Positions 60,601-63,546 of a stretch of 64,000 bases of DNA are shown here, piece by piece. Position 1 is the first letter of the stretch. Every line of letters begins with the position of its first letter. The DNA is from Lycocorax pyrrhopterus obiensis. Taxonomy: Eukaryota; Chordata; Aves; Passeriformes; Paradisaeidae. The stretch covers positions 50,060,717 through 50,124,716 of the forward strand of contig JACSVZ010000002.1 in the NCBI GenBank assembly GCA_014706295.1, given 5' to 3'. The translations under genes and the position numbers were made by a program. The notes below the pieces were generated by a model. That model saw only the letters and a program-made list of their open reading frames with translations, ran no database searches and was not told where the DNA came from.

Positions 60601-63546
60601 TGTTCTTCATCAAATATTTATCTCTCTAATGCATATTTTAATTCATTCAAATGAAGGAGTTGCATCTGCTCCTCTTCATTTGTGTTTTGTTTCCTTTCTG
60701 AAAAAGAAATTTTGAGAGTAGACTTTGAACATGACTTTTTTTATGCTTCTCCATTCTTACCTGGAGAATGTTTGGAAATGAAACACTGGGTGCTGAGTCA
60801 TACAAAGGAATGGAAAACACAAACTGCAAAGGCACATGCCTCTTGGTTATCTTCATGTTTTTCAGTTATTTAGTCCACTACTGGAGCTTCTTTCCTCCCC
60901 TTACTCCTGCATGGACATGGCTACTACCTTCTCCTCTCTTGACCCCTTCCCTCCATACGTTTAAGATGACACCACATAGAAAATACTTTATTTAAACAGA
61001 TATGAGAAGTTTTGCTAACTAAGTGTCAATATGCATTCCCTGAAATGCATATATGAGGATTTGCTATAGCTGTAATCCTCATAGTTTGGTAGAACAAGTG
61101 TAATAGTGCTGCCAGTAGAAGTAATGGTCTTGCTTCCATTAAAAAGATTGTCCATTCTGCTCATCTGCTTTAAATCATATTTCACCTAATGCAGTTTGAG
61201 TCTGCCCTTTAGTCAAACATTAATCATCCATTAATACAGAGGCAGCAGAAGTGTTTGTAGTTTGCTTTCAGGTACTTGTGCTCCTGTTTATTCATGCAAA
61301 ACAGAATGCTAATAGGAATGGGGGGTTCAAAACCAGCATGATTTTTACAGTAACTGATGTGTGATATTAAGATACTTAATTCTGTGGTATTCAGCTTTTA
61401 TTGTTTTCTTTGTACAAGTGCTTTGTACAGCATTTGTAAGTTACAGTATTGAATATAGTAATAAAAGATGTTCAAGGGCTGTGGTTTCTCAGTGTATGAT
61501 ATAATTAATTTGTTATGGAGGATGTATTCCATGTGTTAGTTAATACATGCATCATATCAGGAAATGTAATGCATTTGCATTTTATGCCAGAACTTCCTAA
61601 CATTTTCCATTAAAAAATGTGTGTTTCTGTTAATTTATCCAAAGGTCTCATTGCAAGGATGGAAGCTATATGCTTTCCCTCCTTAACGACTAAATGGGTC
61701 TCAATAATGGAATAAAGGCACTAAGTTGATACTCAACTTTTCATTAAGACCATTTTTAAGTTTCTTGACTATTTGCAGATCACTCTGTTTGCAGTCCAGT
61801 GTTTACAAATATAGGTTGTGTTAGTGTGCTTTTCCATCATCATGGAACCCTCTCTAATCAAAACTAAAATCCAGAGCCGTCTCTTAATTAATTGCTTTTG
61901 GGAATCTCTGTGGGACTAATAGCCCTGGTTTGCCTTTATTTCAGCTATTTTGTGCTAAGAACCATTGTTGTACTTTTTTTCCCCCCTGTTTGTTTTAGCA
62001 ATCTATCTATTGTTGTAGAATCATGGCTTGCAAAAGTCTAAACAATTCCGTAATACTAACAGAGAAAAGAAAATTTTTCATCTTGAATGGAAGGGTCATA
62101 TGGGAAAGATGGCACTTCCTGTATAGATCAGATTTAAAAGGATGCAAAGTGCTTAGCGGGTACTGCAAGCCTAAAAACTCCTGCAGTAGACTGGCCTGCG
62201 GTGGGGGGGGGTTGCAGTATCGTTGTAGGGGTTTTGAGGGGATTGTAAACTTGTTCAGCAGTGTTGGCTGCACTGAAAATGAAGTAGCCCAACTGCAATT
62301 TTTGCAGGCTGATGTGGGGGAAAAACCAAAAGCATGCTCGAAAGCAAGCAAGTCATACTAGAAAATATCCTTCAGTTGTACAACAGGCACTAATATTTAT
62401 TTGCAGTAACTGTGTTTGTGCATTCCTTTTTGACAGAGCCTCCCATGGACCATTCTGATCTGGTTGCAGAGCTACTGAAAGAGTTATCAAACCATAATGA
62501 AAGAGTTGAAGAAAGAAAGGCTGCGCTGTATGAGCTCATGAAGTTAACTCAGGAAGAGTCTTTTGGTGTTTGGGATGAGCACTTCAAAACAATACTACTT
62601 TTGCTGCTTGAAACACTTGGAGATAAAGAGGTAAATTCAGATTAATCCAGTTAAGAATGTTAACAAAGCACGTGGCTTACTTTCAGTACCTTTGACATTT
62701 GTATGAGTTGTAGAAAGGGCACAAATTCCAGTTAGTGGTGGAAAAACAAAAGAACTATGGAAATACAAAAATGTCATGAAGTCTGATTGCTCTGATGGTA
62801 AAAAGGGTATCAGTGATACTTAACTTCTCCAGGATTCCTATTTGTGGATTCTGACACAGTAGATTGAATGAAACATTTTTTCACTTGAGATTCAAAGCTA
62901 TCTGTTTATAGCCCGTGAAGGAATCTAGAATATCAAAACATCATGTGTGGCAATGAATTTAAAGATTTATTTCTAAAATACAGTAATGCTCATTGTGAAG
63001 AGACTGAGTTCTATGTAATAATTCTCTACAAAGGCCATGTTTTTGAAATTTCTAAGGATCAAAAAGACACTAGTACTTGAATTTGATTTTTAAAACAATT
63101 GTAAAAAAAAAAGTAAAAGACTTATTTGCATGATGGTTTTATCAGCCCTTGCGTTTGCAACTTAACTTCTAGGTGGCATAGATAAGTAAAATTAGTTTAG
63201 CAGTGTGTTTATGATACGTCACCTGAATTTTCTGCAAAAAGAGAAGATTTTTTTTCCTACCTTTTTTTGTTAATACTAGATTCAGACTGTATATGTGTGC
63301 AGGGCATAATCTGATATTTTTTCCGTTATTAAAGACTTTTCCAGCAGCTGAACAAATGTTAAAGCATATGTCTGTTTAAAGATGCATAACTCATTTATTT
63401 TAATATTGAATCTTTAGCATGCAATTAGAGCTTTGGCACTGAAAGTTCTAAGAGAAATTCTAAGAAACCAGCCAGCAAGGTTTAAGAATTATGCAGAGCT
63501 CACAATCATGAAGACATTAGAAGCGCATAAGGATCCTCATAAGGAG
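2632..63546 (+). CDS. CLASP1: CLASP1, CLIP-associating protein 1 (internal part, 31 exons; 5' and 3' ends outside window)
   Basis: CLASP1 binds microtubule plus ends and lattice, suppresses catastrophe and promotes rescue, and acts at the cell cortex, Golgi, spindle and kinetochores (family knowledge). Exons: 2632-2724, 3362-3507, 5044-5179, 8348-8418, 9955-10014, 11160-11237, 11812-11979, 14640-14695, 15841-16011, 19338-19361, 22178-22195, 24140-24241, 24376-24402, 27333-27359, 29312-29482, 30397-30504, 34222-34284, 34949-35055, 38409-38432, 38885-39129, 39698-39761, 41972-41974, 44924-45087, 45785-45863, 51181-51324, 55039-55182, 55522-55628, 56994-57147, 57859-58087, 62437-62630, 63418-63546. 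The frame is open throughout (1102 codons). Order of domains: TOG2, basic Ser-rich linker with SKIP and SRIP motifs, TOG3, second linker, start of the C-terminal TOG-like domain. The start codon, TOG1 and the stop codon are not in the window. CLASP2 is the only serious alternative; linker segments fit CLASP1 better. Family call is near certain, paralogue call strong, and inclusion of each microexon is an inference. Confidence 0.96.
2725..3361 (+). other. CLASP1 intron
   Basis: 637 nt, AT-rich. T-run at 2787-2800; nothing else recognised. Confidence 0.85.
3362..3507 (+). CDS. CLASP1: CLASP1 window exon 2 (TOG2)
   Basis: Acceptor TTTTTAG|CTG, donor GC|GTAAGT. 146 nt, phase 0 to 2; the final two bases GC complete an Ala codon with the first base of the next exon. 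Encodes [19 protein letters not shown] and [20 protein letters not shown], helices of the first HEAT repeats of TOG2. From memory the mammalian proteins have Cys where this one has Gly in QYDGFF and Leu where it has Phe in GAFKL; these would be lineage substitutions. Confidence 0.95.
3508..5043 (+). other. CLASP1 intron (contains CR1 fragment)
   Basis: 1536 nt. Holds an antisense CR1 3' fragment at about 3942-4102; the rest is unremarkable AT-rich intron. Confidence 0.85.
3942..4102 (-). mobile_element. CR1 LINE 3' fragment, antisense to CLASP1
   Basis: Begins with the reverse complement of the CR1 3' tail (GGAATCATGGAATGG at about 3947), followed by the avian CR1 signatures CCTTAAAGATCAACTAGTTCC, interrupted here to a partial match, CCAGGTTGCTCAAAGCCCCA and GGCCTTGAACACTTCCAGG. 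About 160 nt, 5'-truncated as is usual for CR1. It diverges visibly from consensus (as I remember it), so it is an old insertion. Family recognition is from memory; edges are approximate. Confidence 0.9.
5044..5179 (+). CDS. CLASP1: CLASP1 window exon 3 (TOG2)
   Basis: Acceptor AATAG|CCA, donor CGG|GTAGGT. 136 nt, phase 2 to 0. Encodes [19 protein letters not shown] and continues through [17 protein letters not shown] to IRFIIR. These residues are among the most conserved of CLASP TOG2. The exon-intron boundary falls between helices. Confidence 0.96.
5180..8347 (+). other. CLASP1 intron
   Basis: 3168 nt. A purine-rich patch at about 6917-6950 contains an A11 run followed by a G6 run. No exon, RNA gene or mobile element recognised. 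Confidence 0.8.
8348..8418 (+). CDS. CLASP1: CLASP1 window exon 4 (TOG2)
   Basis: Acceptor TTGTTAG|CAT, donor AAG|GTGAGT. 71 nt, phase 0 to 2. Encodes [20 protein letters not shown] then AVRR; the last Arg codon is split with the next exon. A TOG2 HEAT-repeat helix plus loop. Confidence 0.95.
8419..9954 (+). other. CLASP1 intron with an unidentified, less AT-rich block
   Basis: 1536 nt. The part from about 8500 to 9240 is less AT-rich than its surroundings and has short open stretches on both strands (for example 8507-8728 + and 9023-9223 -), but I recognise no protein or repeat in it. It could be an old, degraded insertion. Confidence 0.6.
9955..10014 (+). CDS. CLASP1: CLASP1 window exon 5 (TOG2)
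   Basis: Acceptor TTTTTAG|GCG, donor AAAG|GTATGG. 60 nt, phase 2 to 2. Encodes [19 protein letters not shown] after completing the split Arg codon. Length and phase let it be skipped without frame change, but it is a structural TOG2 helix, so constitutive use is expected. Confidence 0.95.
10015..11159 (+). other. CLASP1 intron (contains poly-C tract)
   Basis: 1145 nt. Carries a pyrimidine/adenine simple-sequence stretch at about 10600-10680, including a run of 12 C at 10635-10646. Nothing else recognised. Confidence 0.8.
10600..10680. repeat. Low-complexity A/C-rich tract with C12 run
   Basis: Repeated AAACCC/CCACC-type words surround twelve consecutive C at 10635-10646 followed by six A. 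Strand-asymmetric A/C composition over about 80 nt; likely length-variable. Confidence 0.85.
11160..11237 (+). CDS. CLASP1: CLASP1 window exon 6 (TOG2)
   Basis: Acceptor CTTCTAG|GCA, donor GAAA|GTGAGT. 78 nt, phase 2 to 2. Encodes [20 protein letters not shown] then RVEAR, a late TOG2 HEAT repeat with the typical HDADAEAR turn preceding an ARK(AY)LGLRNHFP helix in the next exon. Confidence 0.95.
11238..11811 (+). other. CLASP1 intron
   Basis: 574 nt, AT-rich. Ends in a pyrimidine tract before CTCTTTTGCAG. Nothing else recognised. Confidence 0.85.
11812..11979 (+). CDS. CLASP1: CLASP1 window exon 7 (end of TOG2, start of Ser-rich linker)
   Basis: Acceptor TTTGCAG|GGC, donor TCAA|GTAAGG. 168 nt, phase 2 to 2. 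Encodes [20 protein letters not shown] and [19 protein letters not shown], then [15 protein letters not shown]2 ends at about QTYL; the serine run opens the disordered, phosphorylated linker. Confidence 0.95.
11980..14639 (+). other. CLASP1 intron (contains AGT microsatellite)
   Basis: 2660 nt. Contains the (AGT)n run at 12589-12619 and a T-run at about 12777-12794. No exon seen. Confidence 0.8.
12589..12619. repeat. (AGT)10 microsatellite
   Basis: About ten uninterrupted AGT units in an intron. Perfect trinucleotide tracts of this length are usually polymorphic, so it could serve as a marker. Confidence 0.95.
14640..14695 (+). CDS. CLASP1: CLASP1 window exon 8 (linker)
   Basis: Acceptor CTTTTCAG|TCG, donor CAGAG|GTAAGG. 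56 nt, phase 2 to 1. Encodes [18 protein letters not shown] then R, using the split Asn codon from the previous exon. The SKW motif is shared by both CLASP paralogues. Confidence 0.94.
14696..15840 (+). other. CLASP1 intron
   Basis: 1145 nt, AT-rich; a short (AAAT)n run near 15067-15082. A T12 run forms part of the 3' polypyrimidine tract at about 15817-15828. Confidence 0.85.
15841..16011 (+). CDS. CLASP1: CLASP1 window exon 9 (GC-rich linker exon)
   Basis: Acceptor TGGGTAG|TTT, donor CTAG|GTAAGG. 171 nt, phase 1 to 1. Encodes [37 protein letters not shown] and [25 protein letters not shown] is a CLASP hallmark. The exon is strikingly GC- and CpG-rich inside AT-rich introns, and the run after HAAGQ (TAGAGRL..., Gly/Ala-rich) is the least conserved part. 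LPPGSYASL is closer to what I recall of CLASP2 than of mammalian CLASP1, suggesting the ancestral sequence was kept. Confidence 0.94.
16012..19337 (+). other. CLASP1 intron (contains CR1 fragment)
   Basis: 3326 nt. Holds a sense-orientation CR1 3' end at about 17192-17364. Its 3' end has a UGC-containing pyrimidine tract (TTTGCCTGCTTTTCC) directly upstream of the next microexon. Confidence 0.85.
17192..17364 (+). mobile_element. CR1 LINE 3' end, sense orientation
   Basis: Shows the characteristic CR1 3' region: GGTCTCCAGGGAAGTTGTGG, GGCTGGATCAGGCTTGGAGC, AAGGTCCCTTCCAACCCAAA and the terminal CCATTCTATGATTCTT. About 170 nt are clearly CR1; the segment from about 17100 may be a more degraded part of the same element. 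Same strand as CLASP1. Confidence 0.92.
19338..19361 (+). CDS. CLASP1: CLASP1 window exon 10: 24-nt microexon EDTSDKMD
   Basis: Acceptor AACAAAG|AGG, donor GATG|GTAAGA. 24 nt, phase 1 to 1; reads EDTSDKMD with the split codons. This matches the CLASP1-specific EDTSDKLD segment, absent from CLASP2, and is a main reason for the paralogue call. Two UGC trinucleotides lie 14-20 nt before the exon (19318-19320, 19322-19324), the arrangement seen at SRRM4-dependent neural microexons. It can be skipped without frame change. Confidence 0.92.
20145..20166. repeat. 11-bp direct tandem duplication
   Basis: AGCACTTAACA occurs twice head to tail with no mismatch. Simple slippage duplication. Confidence 0.85.
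20660..20745. repeat. 39-bp near-perfect inverted repeat (foldback hairpin)
   Basis: Left arm 20660-20698 and right arm 20707-20745 are reverse complements over 39 positions with one mismatch (C at 20677 opposite A at 20728); the loop is 8 nt (TAAGCTGT). In minus-strand RNA the mismatch becomes a G-U pair, so the stem would be fully paired. Arms start GAGGCTATC and end GAATGAAC. No flanking target duplication or known transposon end was recognised. Could be a foldback element remnant, a hairpin RNA source, or an assembly foldback. Confidence 0.97.
22178..22195 (+). CDS. CLASP1: CLASP1 window exon 11: 18-nt microexon GTASED
   Basis: Acceptor CTGTTTAG|GAA, donor GATG|GTAAGA. 18 nt, phase 1 to 1, giving GTASED with the split Gly codon. 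It follows EDTSDKMD directly, as in known CLASP1 protein (...DGTASEDGR...). An acidic six-residue insert in the basic linker. No UGC motif stands immediately upstream, unlike the other microexons; the pyrimidine tract is long and U-rich. Confidence 0.9.
22196..24139 (+). other. CLASP1 intron
   Basis: 1944 nt of AT-rich sequence. Open stretches on both strands at 23571-23864 overlap each other and show no recognisable protein. Nothing supported. Confidence 0.8.
24140..24241 (+). CDS. CLASP1: CLASP1 window exon 12 (basic linker)
   Basis: Acceptor TTCTCTAG|GTC, donor CAGC|GTATGT. 102 nt, phase 1 to 1. Encodes [18 protein letters not shown], then [15 protein letters not shown]. Rich in Arg/Lys and Ser; such basic segments support lattice binding in CLASPs. 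The final C begins a codon completed by either microexon 24376-24402, microexon 27333-27359 or exon 29312-29482. Confidence 0.94.
24242..24375 (+). other. Short CLASP1 intron
   Basis: 134 nt only, the shortest intron in the window, separating exon 12 from a candidate microexon. Ends TTCTGTGCCTTAG. Confidence 0.65.
24376..24402 (+). CDS. CLASP1: CLASP1 window exon 13: candidate 27-nt cassette microexon RSSSPDQNE
   Basis: Acceptor GTGCCTTAG|GTT, donor GAAG|GTATTT (weak donor). 27 nt, phase 1 to 1, encoding RSSSPDQNE with the C from exon 12. A UGC lies 8-10 nt upstream. It has the same length and phase as the next microexon and begins with the same R-S-x-S pattern, so the two may be alternatives or an old duplication. 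I do not recall this peptide from known CLASP1 isoforms; the call rests on splice sites, frame and position. Confidence 0.62.
24403..27332 (+). other. CLASP1 intron
   Basis: 2930 nt, AT-rich. No mobile element or further exon recognised. Ends with CCTGCCTTTACACTTGTTC before AG, containing one UGC. Confidence 0.8.
27333..27359 (+). CDS. CLASP1: CLASP1 window exon 14: 27-nt microexon RSQSANPIG
   Basis: Acceptor CTTGTTCAG|GAT, donor GGTG|GTAAGA. 27 nt, phase 1 to 1, encoding RSQSANPIG and leading into AGSRSGSPG of the next exon. It is the counterpart of the CLASP2 segment RSRSANPAGAGSRSSSP, so it predates the CLASP1/2 split. If it and the previous microexon are both skipped, the C of exon 12 joins CT to give [13 protein letters not shown], the form usually shown for mammalian CLASP1. 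UGC lies about 20 nt upstream. Confidence 0.86.
27360..29311 (+). other. CLASP1 intron (small perfect hairpin)
   Basis: 1952 nt. An 8-bp perfect hairpin with a 4-nt loop lies at 28999-29018. Otherwise nothing recognised. Confidence 0.8.
28999..29018. repeat. 8-bp inverted repeat, 4-nt loop
   Basis: ACGAACAC and GTGTTCGT flank AGCG. Short and GC-richer than its surroundings; likely chance, recorded because the stem is perfect. Confidence 0.7.
29312..29482 (+). CDS. CLASP1: CLASP1 window exon 15 (linker, first SxIP motif)
   Basis: Acceptor ACCTTCAG|CTG, donor GTAG|GTAAGA. 171 nt, phase 1 to 1. Encodes [37 protein letters not shown] and [26 protein letters not shown] is the first SxIP motif, which binds the EB1 homology domain and recruits CLASP to growing plus ends (established for the family). 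[11 protein letters not shown] is CLASP1-specific. CSREASPSR carries SP and SxxxS phosphosites. Confidence 0.95.
29483..30396 (+). other. CLASP1 intron
   Basis: 914 nt, AT-rich, T-rich 3' half. Nothing recognised. Confidence 0.85.
30397..30504 (+). CDS. CLASP1: CLASP1 window exon 16 (linker, second SxIP motif and GSK3 ladder)
   Basis: Acceptor CATACTAG|CGC, donor CTTG|GTAAGT. 108 nt, phase 1 to 1. Encodes [15 protein letters not shown], then [25 protein letters not shown] is the second SxIP motif. The serines in [14 protein letters not shown] are spaced by four and end in a proline-directed site: the pattern used by GSK3 after CDK priming, which in CLASP2 switches off plus-end binding. The exon is GC-richer than its neighbours. 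Confidence 0.95.
30505..34221 (+). other. CLASP1 intron
   Basis: 3717 nt. No repeat family, RNA gene or exon recognised. A TG-rich run at about 33909-33942 and an A12 run near 34002-34013. Confidence 0.8.
34222..34284 (+). CDS. CLASP1: CLASP1 window exon 17: 63-nt cassette exon
   Basis: Acceptor TATTGCAG|CTT, donor ACAG|GTGAAG. 63 nt, phase 1 to 1. Encodes [19 protein letters not shown] then AT. Corresponds to the [15 protein letters not shown] segment that is present in some CLASP1 isoforms and missing in others. Skipping joins SFPPL directly to the [10 protein letters not shown] exon in frame. Adds a His/Arg patch next to the SxIP region. Confidence 0.92.
34285..34948 (+). other. CLASP1 intron
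   Basis: 664 nt, T-rich. Nothing else recognised. Confidence 0.85.
34949..35055 (+). CDS. CLASP1: CLASP1 window exon 18 (linker)
   Basis: Acceptor TTTAACAG|GTA, donor TTG|GTAAGA. 107 nt, phase 1 to 0. Encodes [19 protein letters not shown], then [17 protein letters not shown]. It ends the run of phase-1 exons. [20 protein letters not shown] is strongly conserved between CLASP paralogues. Confidence 0.95.
35469..36068 (-). mobile_element. Avian endogenous-retrovirus solo LTR, antisense to CLASP1
   Basis: About 600 nt. Read on the minus strand it begins TGTGCTGGTTTTGGCTGGGG and ends in CA, as LTRs do. It contains an ATTAAA polyadenylation-type signal (35610-35615 on the + strand, reversed). 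Flanks GCAGA (35464-35468) and GCAGG (36069-36073) match at 4 of 5 positions and are a plausible target-site duplication. No gag, pol or env internal region is present, so it is a solo LTR left by recombination. It aligns well with the element at 55926-56493 except at its outer + strand left end. The 166-codon open stretch inside it is not a gene. Confidence 0.85.
37468..37492. repeat. 11-bp perfect hairpin, 3-nt loop
   Basis: TATTGCTGCAT and ATGCAGCAATA flank AAA. Perfect stem in AT-rich intron; no downstream T-run or gene context that would give it a known role. Confidence 0.85.
38409..38432 (+). CDS. CLASP1: CLASP1 window exon 19: 24-nt microexon LLGDIRTK
   Basis: Acceptor GCTAACAG|CTC, donor AAG|GTATAG. 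24 nt, phase 0 to 0; reads exactly LLGDIRTK. This matches the optional insert of known CLASP1 isoforms (...[16 protein letters not shown]...). A UGC lies 6-8 nt upstream of the exon, typical for neural microexons. Its inclusion lengthens the stretch between the linker and TOG3. Confidence 0.93.
38433..38884 (+). other. CLASP1 intron
   Basis: 452 nt between microexon 19 and the first TOG3 exon. Nothing else recognised. Confidence 0.85.
38885..39129 (+). CDS. CLASP1: CLASP1 window exon 20 (start of TOG3)
   Basis: Acceptor TACCATAG|AAG, donor CTAAG|GTAGGA. 245 nt, phase 0 to 2. Encodes [40 protein letters not shown] and, from [20 protein letters not shown], the first helices of TOG3. The Trp in NWSERKEG lies in the first inter-helix loop, equivalent to HDWDQR of TOG2. 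The [20 protein letters not shown] segment is nearly invariant across CLASPs. Confidence 0.96.
39130..39697 (+). other. CLASP1 intron
   Basis: 568 nt. Nothing recognised. Confidence 0.85.
39698..39761 (+). CDS. CLASP1: CLASP1 window exon 21 (TOG3)
   Basis: Acceptor TTGACAG|TCG, donor AAG|GTATGT. 64 nt, phase 2 to 0. Encodes [20 protein letters not shown] then SK. Ends at the exact point where CLASP isoforms differ by one residue (SK-VFSMF versus SK-R-VFSMF). Confidence 0.96.
39762..41971 (+). other. CLASP1 intron upstream of 3-nt microexon
   Basis: 2210 nt. The 3' end has an unusually long U-rich (TTTTG)n tract at 41895-41939, then GCATGCTG (two UGC) and ACTCTCTTTAG. Confidence 0.85.
41895..41939. 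repeat. (TTTTG)n low-complexity tract
   Basis: Degenerate TTTTG repeats about 35-75 nt upstream of the 3-nt microexon. In the transcript this is a U/G-rich splicing-enhancer-like tract, fitting the need for strong intronic support of an exon that has almost no sequence of its own. Confidence 0.85.
41972..41974 (+). CDS. CLASP1: CLASP1 window exon 22: 3-nt microexon (AGA, one Arg)
   Basis: The sequence CTCTTTAG|AGA|GTAAGT holds a full acceptor and a consensus donor three bases apart. It sits between an exon ending in phase 0 with ...DPHSK and one starting in phase 0 with VFSMF, so inclusion gives SK-R-VFSMF, the form I know from CLASP2 and some CLASP1 isoforms, and skipping gives SK-VFSMF. 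Two UGC motifs occur 31-37 nt upstream, plus a U/G-rich tract. The Arg lies in a TOG3 helix-turn. A microexon of 3 nt is the smallest size class known. Confidence 0.87.
42890..42911. repeat. (CA)n microsatellite, interrupted
   Basis: About ten CA units with one CCC interruption. Confidence 0.9.
43393..43452 (-). mobile_element. Short CR1 LINE 3' fragment, antisense
   Basis: About 60 nt: GAATCATGAAATACCTGGTT, AAGGGAACCTCAAGGATCAT and CTGGTCCAACC are the reversed CR1 3' end. Strongly truncated and diverged. Confidence 0.78.
43566..44061. other. GC-richer intronic block of unknown origin
   Basis: About 500 nt with clearly higher GC than the flanks. It is open for 91 codons on + (43566-43841), 78 codons on + in another frame (43825-44061) and 71 codons on - (43709-43924). 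I recognise no protein domain, and no splice sites join it to CLASP1. It follows the CR1 fragment by about 110 nt. An old, unclassified transposable element or retrocopy is the most likely explanation. Confidence 0.4.
44924..45087 (+). CDS. CLASP1: CLASP1 window exon 23 (TOG3)
   Basis: Acceptor GCCTTTTAG|GTG, donor ACAAG|GTAATG. 164 nt, phase 0 to 2. Encodes [39 protein letters not shown] and [15 protein letters not shown]. Preceded by an exceptionally long pyrimidine-rich region (about 44750-44920). The most conserved block of TOG3. IQVHKEDL agrees with CLASP1 (IQVHKDDL); CLASP2 has IIIHKDDL. Confidence 0.96.
45088..45784 (+). other. CLASP1 intron
   Basis: 697 nt. Nothing recognised. Confidence 0.85.
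45785..45863 (+). CDS. CLASP1: CLASP1 window exon 24 (TOG3)
   Basis: Acceptor TTTACAG|GGA, donor AAG|GTAAGA. 79 nt, phase 2 to 0. Encodes [20 protein letters not shown] then [17 protein letters not shown] is the CLASP1 form; CLASP2 has RDSFPFDQQF. Confidence 0.96.
48675..48700. repeat. 10-bp perfect hairpin, 6-nt loop
   Basis: TTAAACCAGA and TCTGGTTTAA flank CTGTTT. No context that suggests a role. Confidence 0.8.
49265..49327. repeat. 21-bp minisatellite, three copies
   Basis: Three head-to-tail copies starting GATTAAATGGATTG, GATTAGATGGATTG and GATTAAATAGATTG, each 21 nt, differing at one to three positions. The period is a multiple of three, so one frame stays open through it, but nothing shows that it is translated. 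Confidence 0.9.
49583..50079 (-). pseudogene. Decayed coding-like segment, probable retropseudogene of unidentified parent
   Basis: On the minus strand, codons run open from ATG at 50079 ([19 protein letters not shown]...) to a stop at 49877. At about 49882 a second frame takes over ([19 protein letters not shown], then [19 protein letters not shown]), interrupted by TAG at 49757-49759 and a TGA shortly after. It then reads [20 protein letters not shown] and ends with [20 protein letters not shown] and TAA at 49583-49585. The whole fits one protein of about 165 residues broken by one frameshift and two stops, with no splice sites, so a processed copy is likely. The composition looks like a real cytosolic protein with a charged C-terminal helix, but I cannot name the parent. 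Similarity may extend upstream to about 50200. Confidence 0.5.
51181..51324 (+). CDS. CLASP1: CLASP1 window exon 25 (TOG3)
   Basis: Acceptor CTCTTTGCAG|GTC, donor AAG|GTATGT. 144 nt, phase 0 to 0, 48 codons. Encodes [40 protein letters not shown] and PKSSDVRK. A late TOG3 HEAT repeat. [14 protein letters not shown] is nearly invariant in animal CLASPs. Confidence 0.96.
51325..55038 (+). other. CLASP1 intron
   Basis: 3714 nt, AT-rich. Two adjoining + strand open stretches at 53773-54264 (separated by a single stop) have no recognisable similarity. No repeat family identified. Confidence 0.75.
55039..55182 (+). CDS. CLASP1: CLASP1 window exon 26 (end of TOG3)
   Basis: Acceptor TTCTTGTAG|GCT, donor CAG|GTATCT. 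144 nt, phase 0 to 0. Encodes [40 protein letters not shown] and RNTGNSGQ. Closes TOG3. RNTGN is the CLASP1 form (KNSSN in CLASP2). Confidence 0.96.
55183..55521 (+). other. CLASP1 intron
   Basis: 339 nt. Nothing recognised. Confidence 0.85.
55522..55628 (+). CDS. CLASP1: CLASP1 window exon 27 (second Ser/Pro linker)
   Basis: Acceptor CTCCTCCAG|GGA, donor CCAAG|GTAATG. 107 nt, phase 0 to 2. Encodes [20 protein letters not shown] then [15 protein letters not shown]. Has several SP/TP sites in a short disordered stretch: candidate CDK/MAPK targets. Matches CLASP1 [19 protein letters not shown] as I recall it. Confidence 0.95.
55629..56993 (+). other. CLASP1 intron (contains solo LTR)
   Basis: 1365 nt, of which 568 are the antisense solo LTR at 55926-56493. 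In CLASP2 an optional exon (…WSADGLAKHPPPF…) sits at this place; I see no equivalent here. Confidence 0.85.
55926..56493 (-). mobile_element. Avian endogenous-retrovirus solo LTR, antisense to CLASP1 (second copy)
   Basis: 568 nt. On the minus strand it begins TGTATTGGTTTTGGCTGGGA and ends GGGGTTTTAAAGCATGACA. Flanked by the direct repeat CTGA (55922-55925 and 56494-56497), a likely target-site duplication. Same family and orientation as 35469-36068: shared landmarks include CAGTACTTCCCATGGGGAGG versus its counterpart, the TAACAGTGACTTGGGAAG block, and the GGCCTTGGCTCTGTGT block. No internal viral genes. The polyadenylation-type hexamer is mutated relative to the other copy. Confidence 0.87.
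56994..57147 (+). CDS. CLASP1: CLASP1 window exon 28 (second linker)
   Basis: Acceptor GCCCACAG|TGC, donor TCG|GTGAGT. 154 nt, phase 2 to 0. Encodes [40 protein letters not shown] and [32 protein letters not shown] is a conserved acidic block in all CLASPs, followed by a Lys/Asp-rich tail. Confidence 0.96.
57148..57858 (+). other. CLASP1 intron
   Basis: 711 nt. Nothing recognised. Confidence 0.85.
57859..58087 (+). CDS. CLASP1: CLASP1 window exon 29 (second linker)
   Basis: Acceptor TCCTGCAG|ATT, donor GATG|GTAAGA. 229 nt, phase 0 to 1. Encodes [60 protein letters not shown] and [16 protein letters not shown]. The first 20 residues are poorly conserved relative to mammals; from TALDNK on the match to CLASP1 is close. 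[16 protein letters not shown] separates it from CLASP2 (RAFPGPRARDYNPYPYSD). Confidence 0.95.
58088..62436 (+). other. CLASP1 intron (4.3 kb, possible pseudogene remnants)
   Basis: 4349 nt. Between about 59500 and 60480 the minus strand has several short open stretches with protein-like composition (see findings), but no family was recognised. A G10 run occurs at about 62203-62212. No CLASP1 exon seen. Confidence 0.75.
59763..60470 (-). pseudogene. Possible degraded retrocopy, unidentified (weak)
   Basis: Minus-strand pieces with protein-like composition: [20 protein letters not shown] then [20 protein letters not shown] near 60403-60285, and [20 protein letters not shown] then [13 protein letters not shown] within 59975-59763. 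They lie in different frames with several stops between. The CxxC spacing in the second piece hints at a zinc-binding fold but is not decisive. It may be chance. Confidence 0.22.
62437..62630 (+). CDS. CLASP1: CLASP1 window exon 30 (start of C-terminal TOG-like domain)
   Basis: Acceptor TTTGACAG|AGC, donor GAG|GTAAAT. 194 nt, phase 1 to 0. Encodes [60 protein letters not shown] and [25 protein letters not shown] starts the C-terminal helical domain that binds CLIP-170/115, CENP-E and cortical LL5beta/ELKS (family knowledge). [12 protein letters not shown] matches CLASP1 rather than CLASP2 (LELLKITREDSL). Confidence 0.96.
62631..63417 (+). other. CLASP1 intron
   Basis: 787 nt. Nothing recognised. 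Confidence 0.85.
63418..63546 (+). CDS. CLASP1: CLASP1 window exon 31 (C-terminal domain)
   Basis: Acceptor ATCTTTAG|CAT, donor GAG|GTCAGT. 129 nt, phase 0 to 0, 43 codons. Encodes [40 protein letters not shown] and HKE. The next CLASP exon (expected VVRSAEEAA...) is not in the window. The first two residues differ from what I recall of mammalian CLASP1 (PT) and resemble CLASP2 (HS). Confidence 0.95.

Noticed and set aside
2632..63546. CLASP2 instead of CLASP1
   Set aside because: Shared TOG sequence alone would not decide, but [65 protein letters not shown] and [14 protein letters not shown] are CLASP1-type, and the CLASP2 optional WSADGLAK exon is absent.
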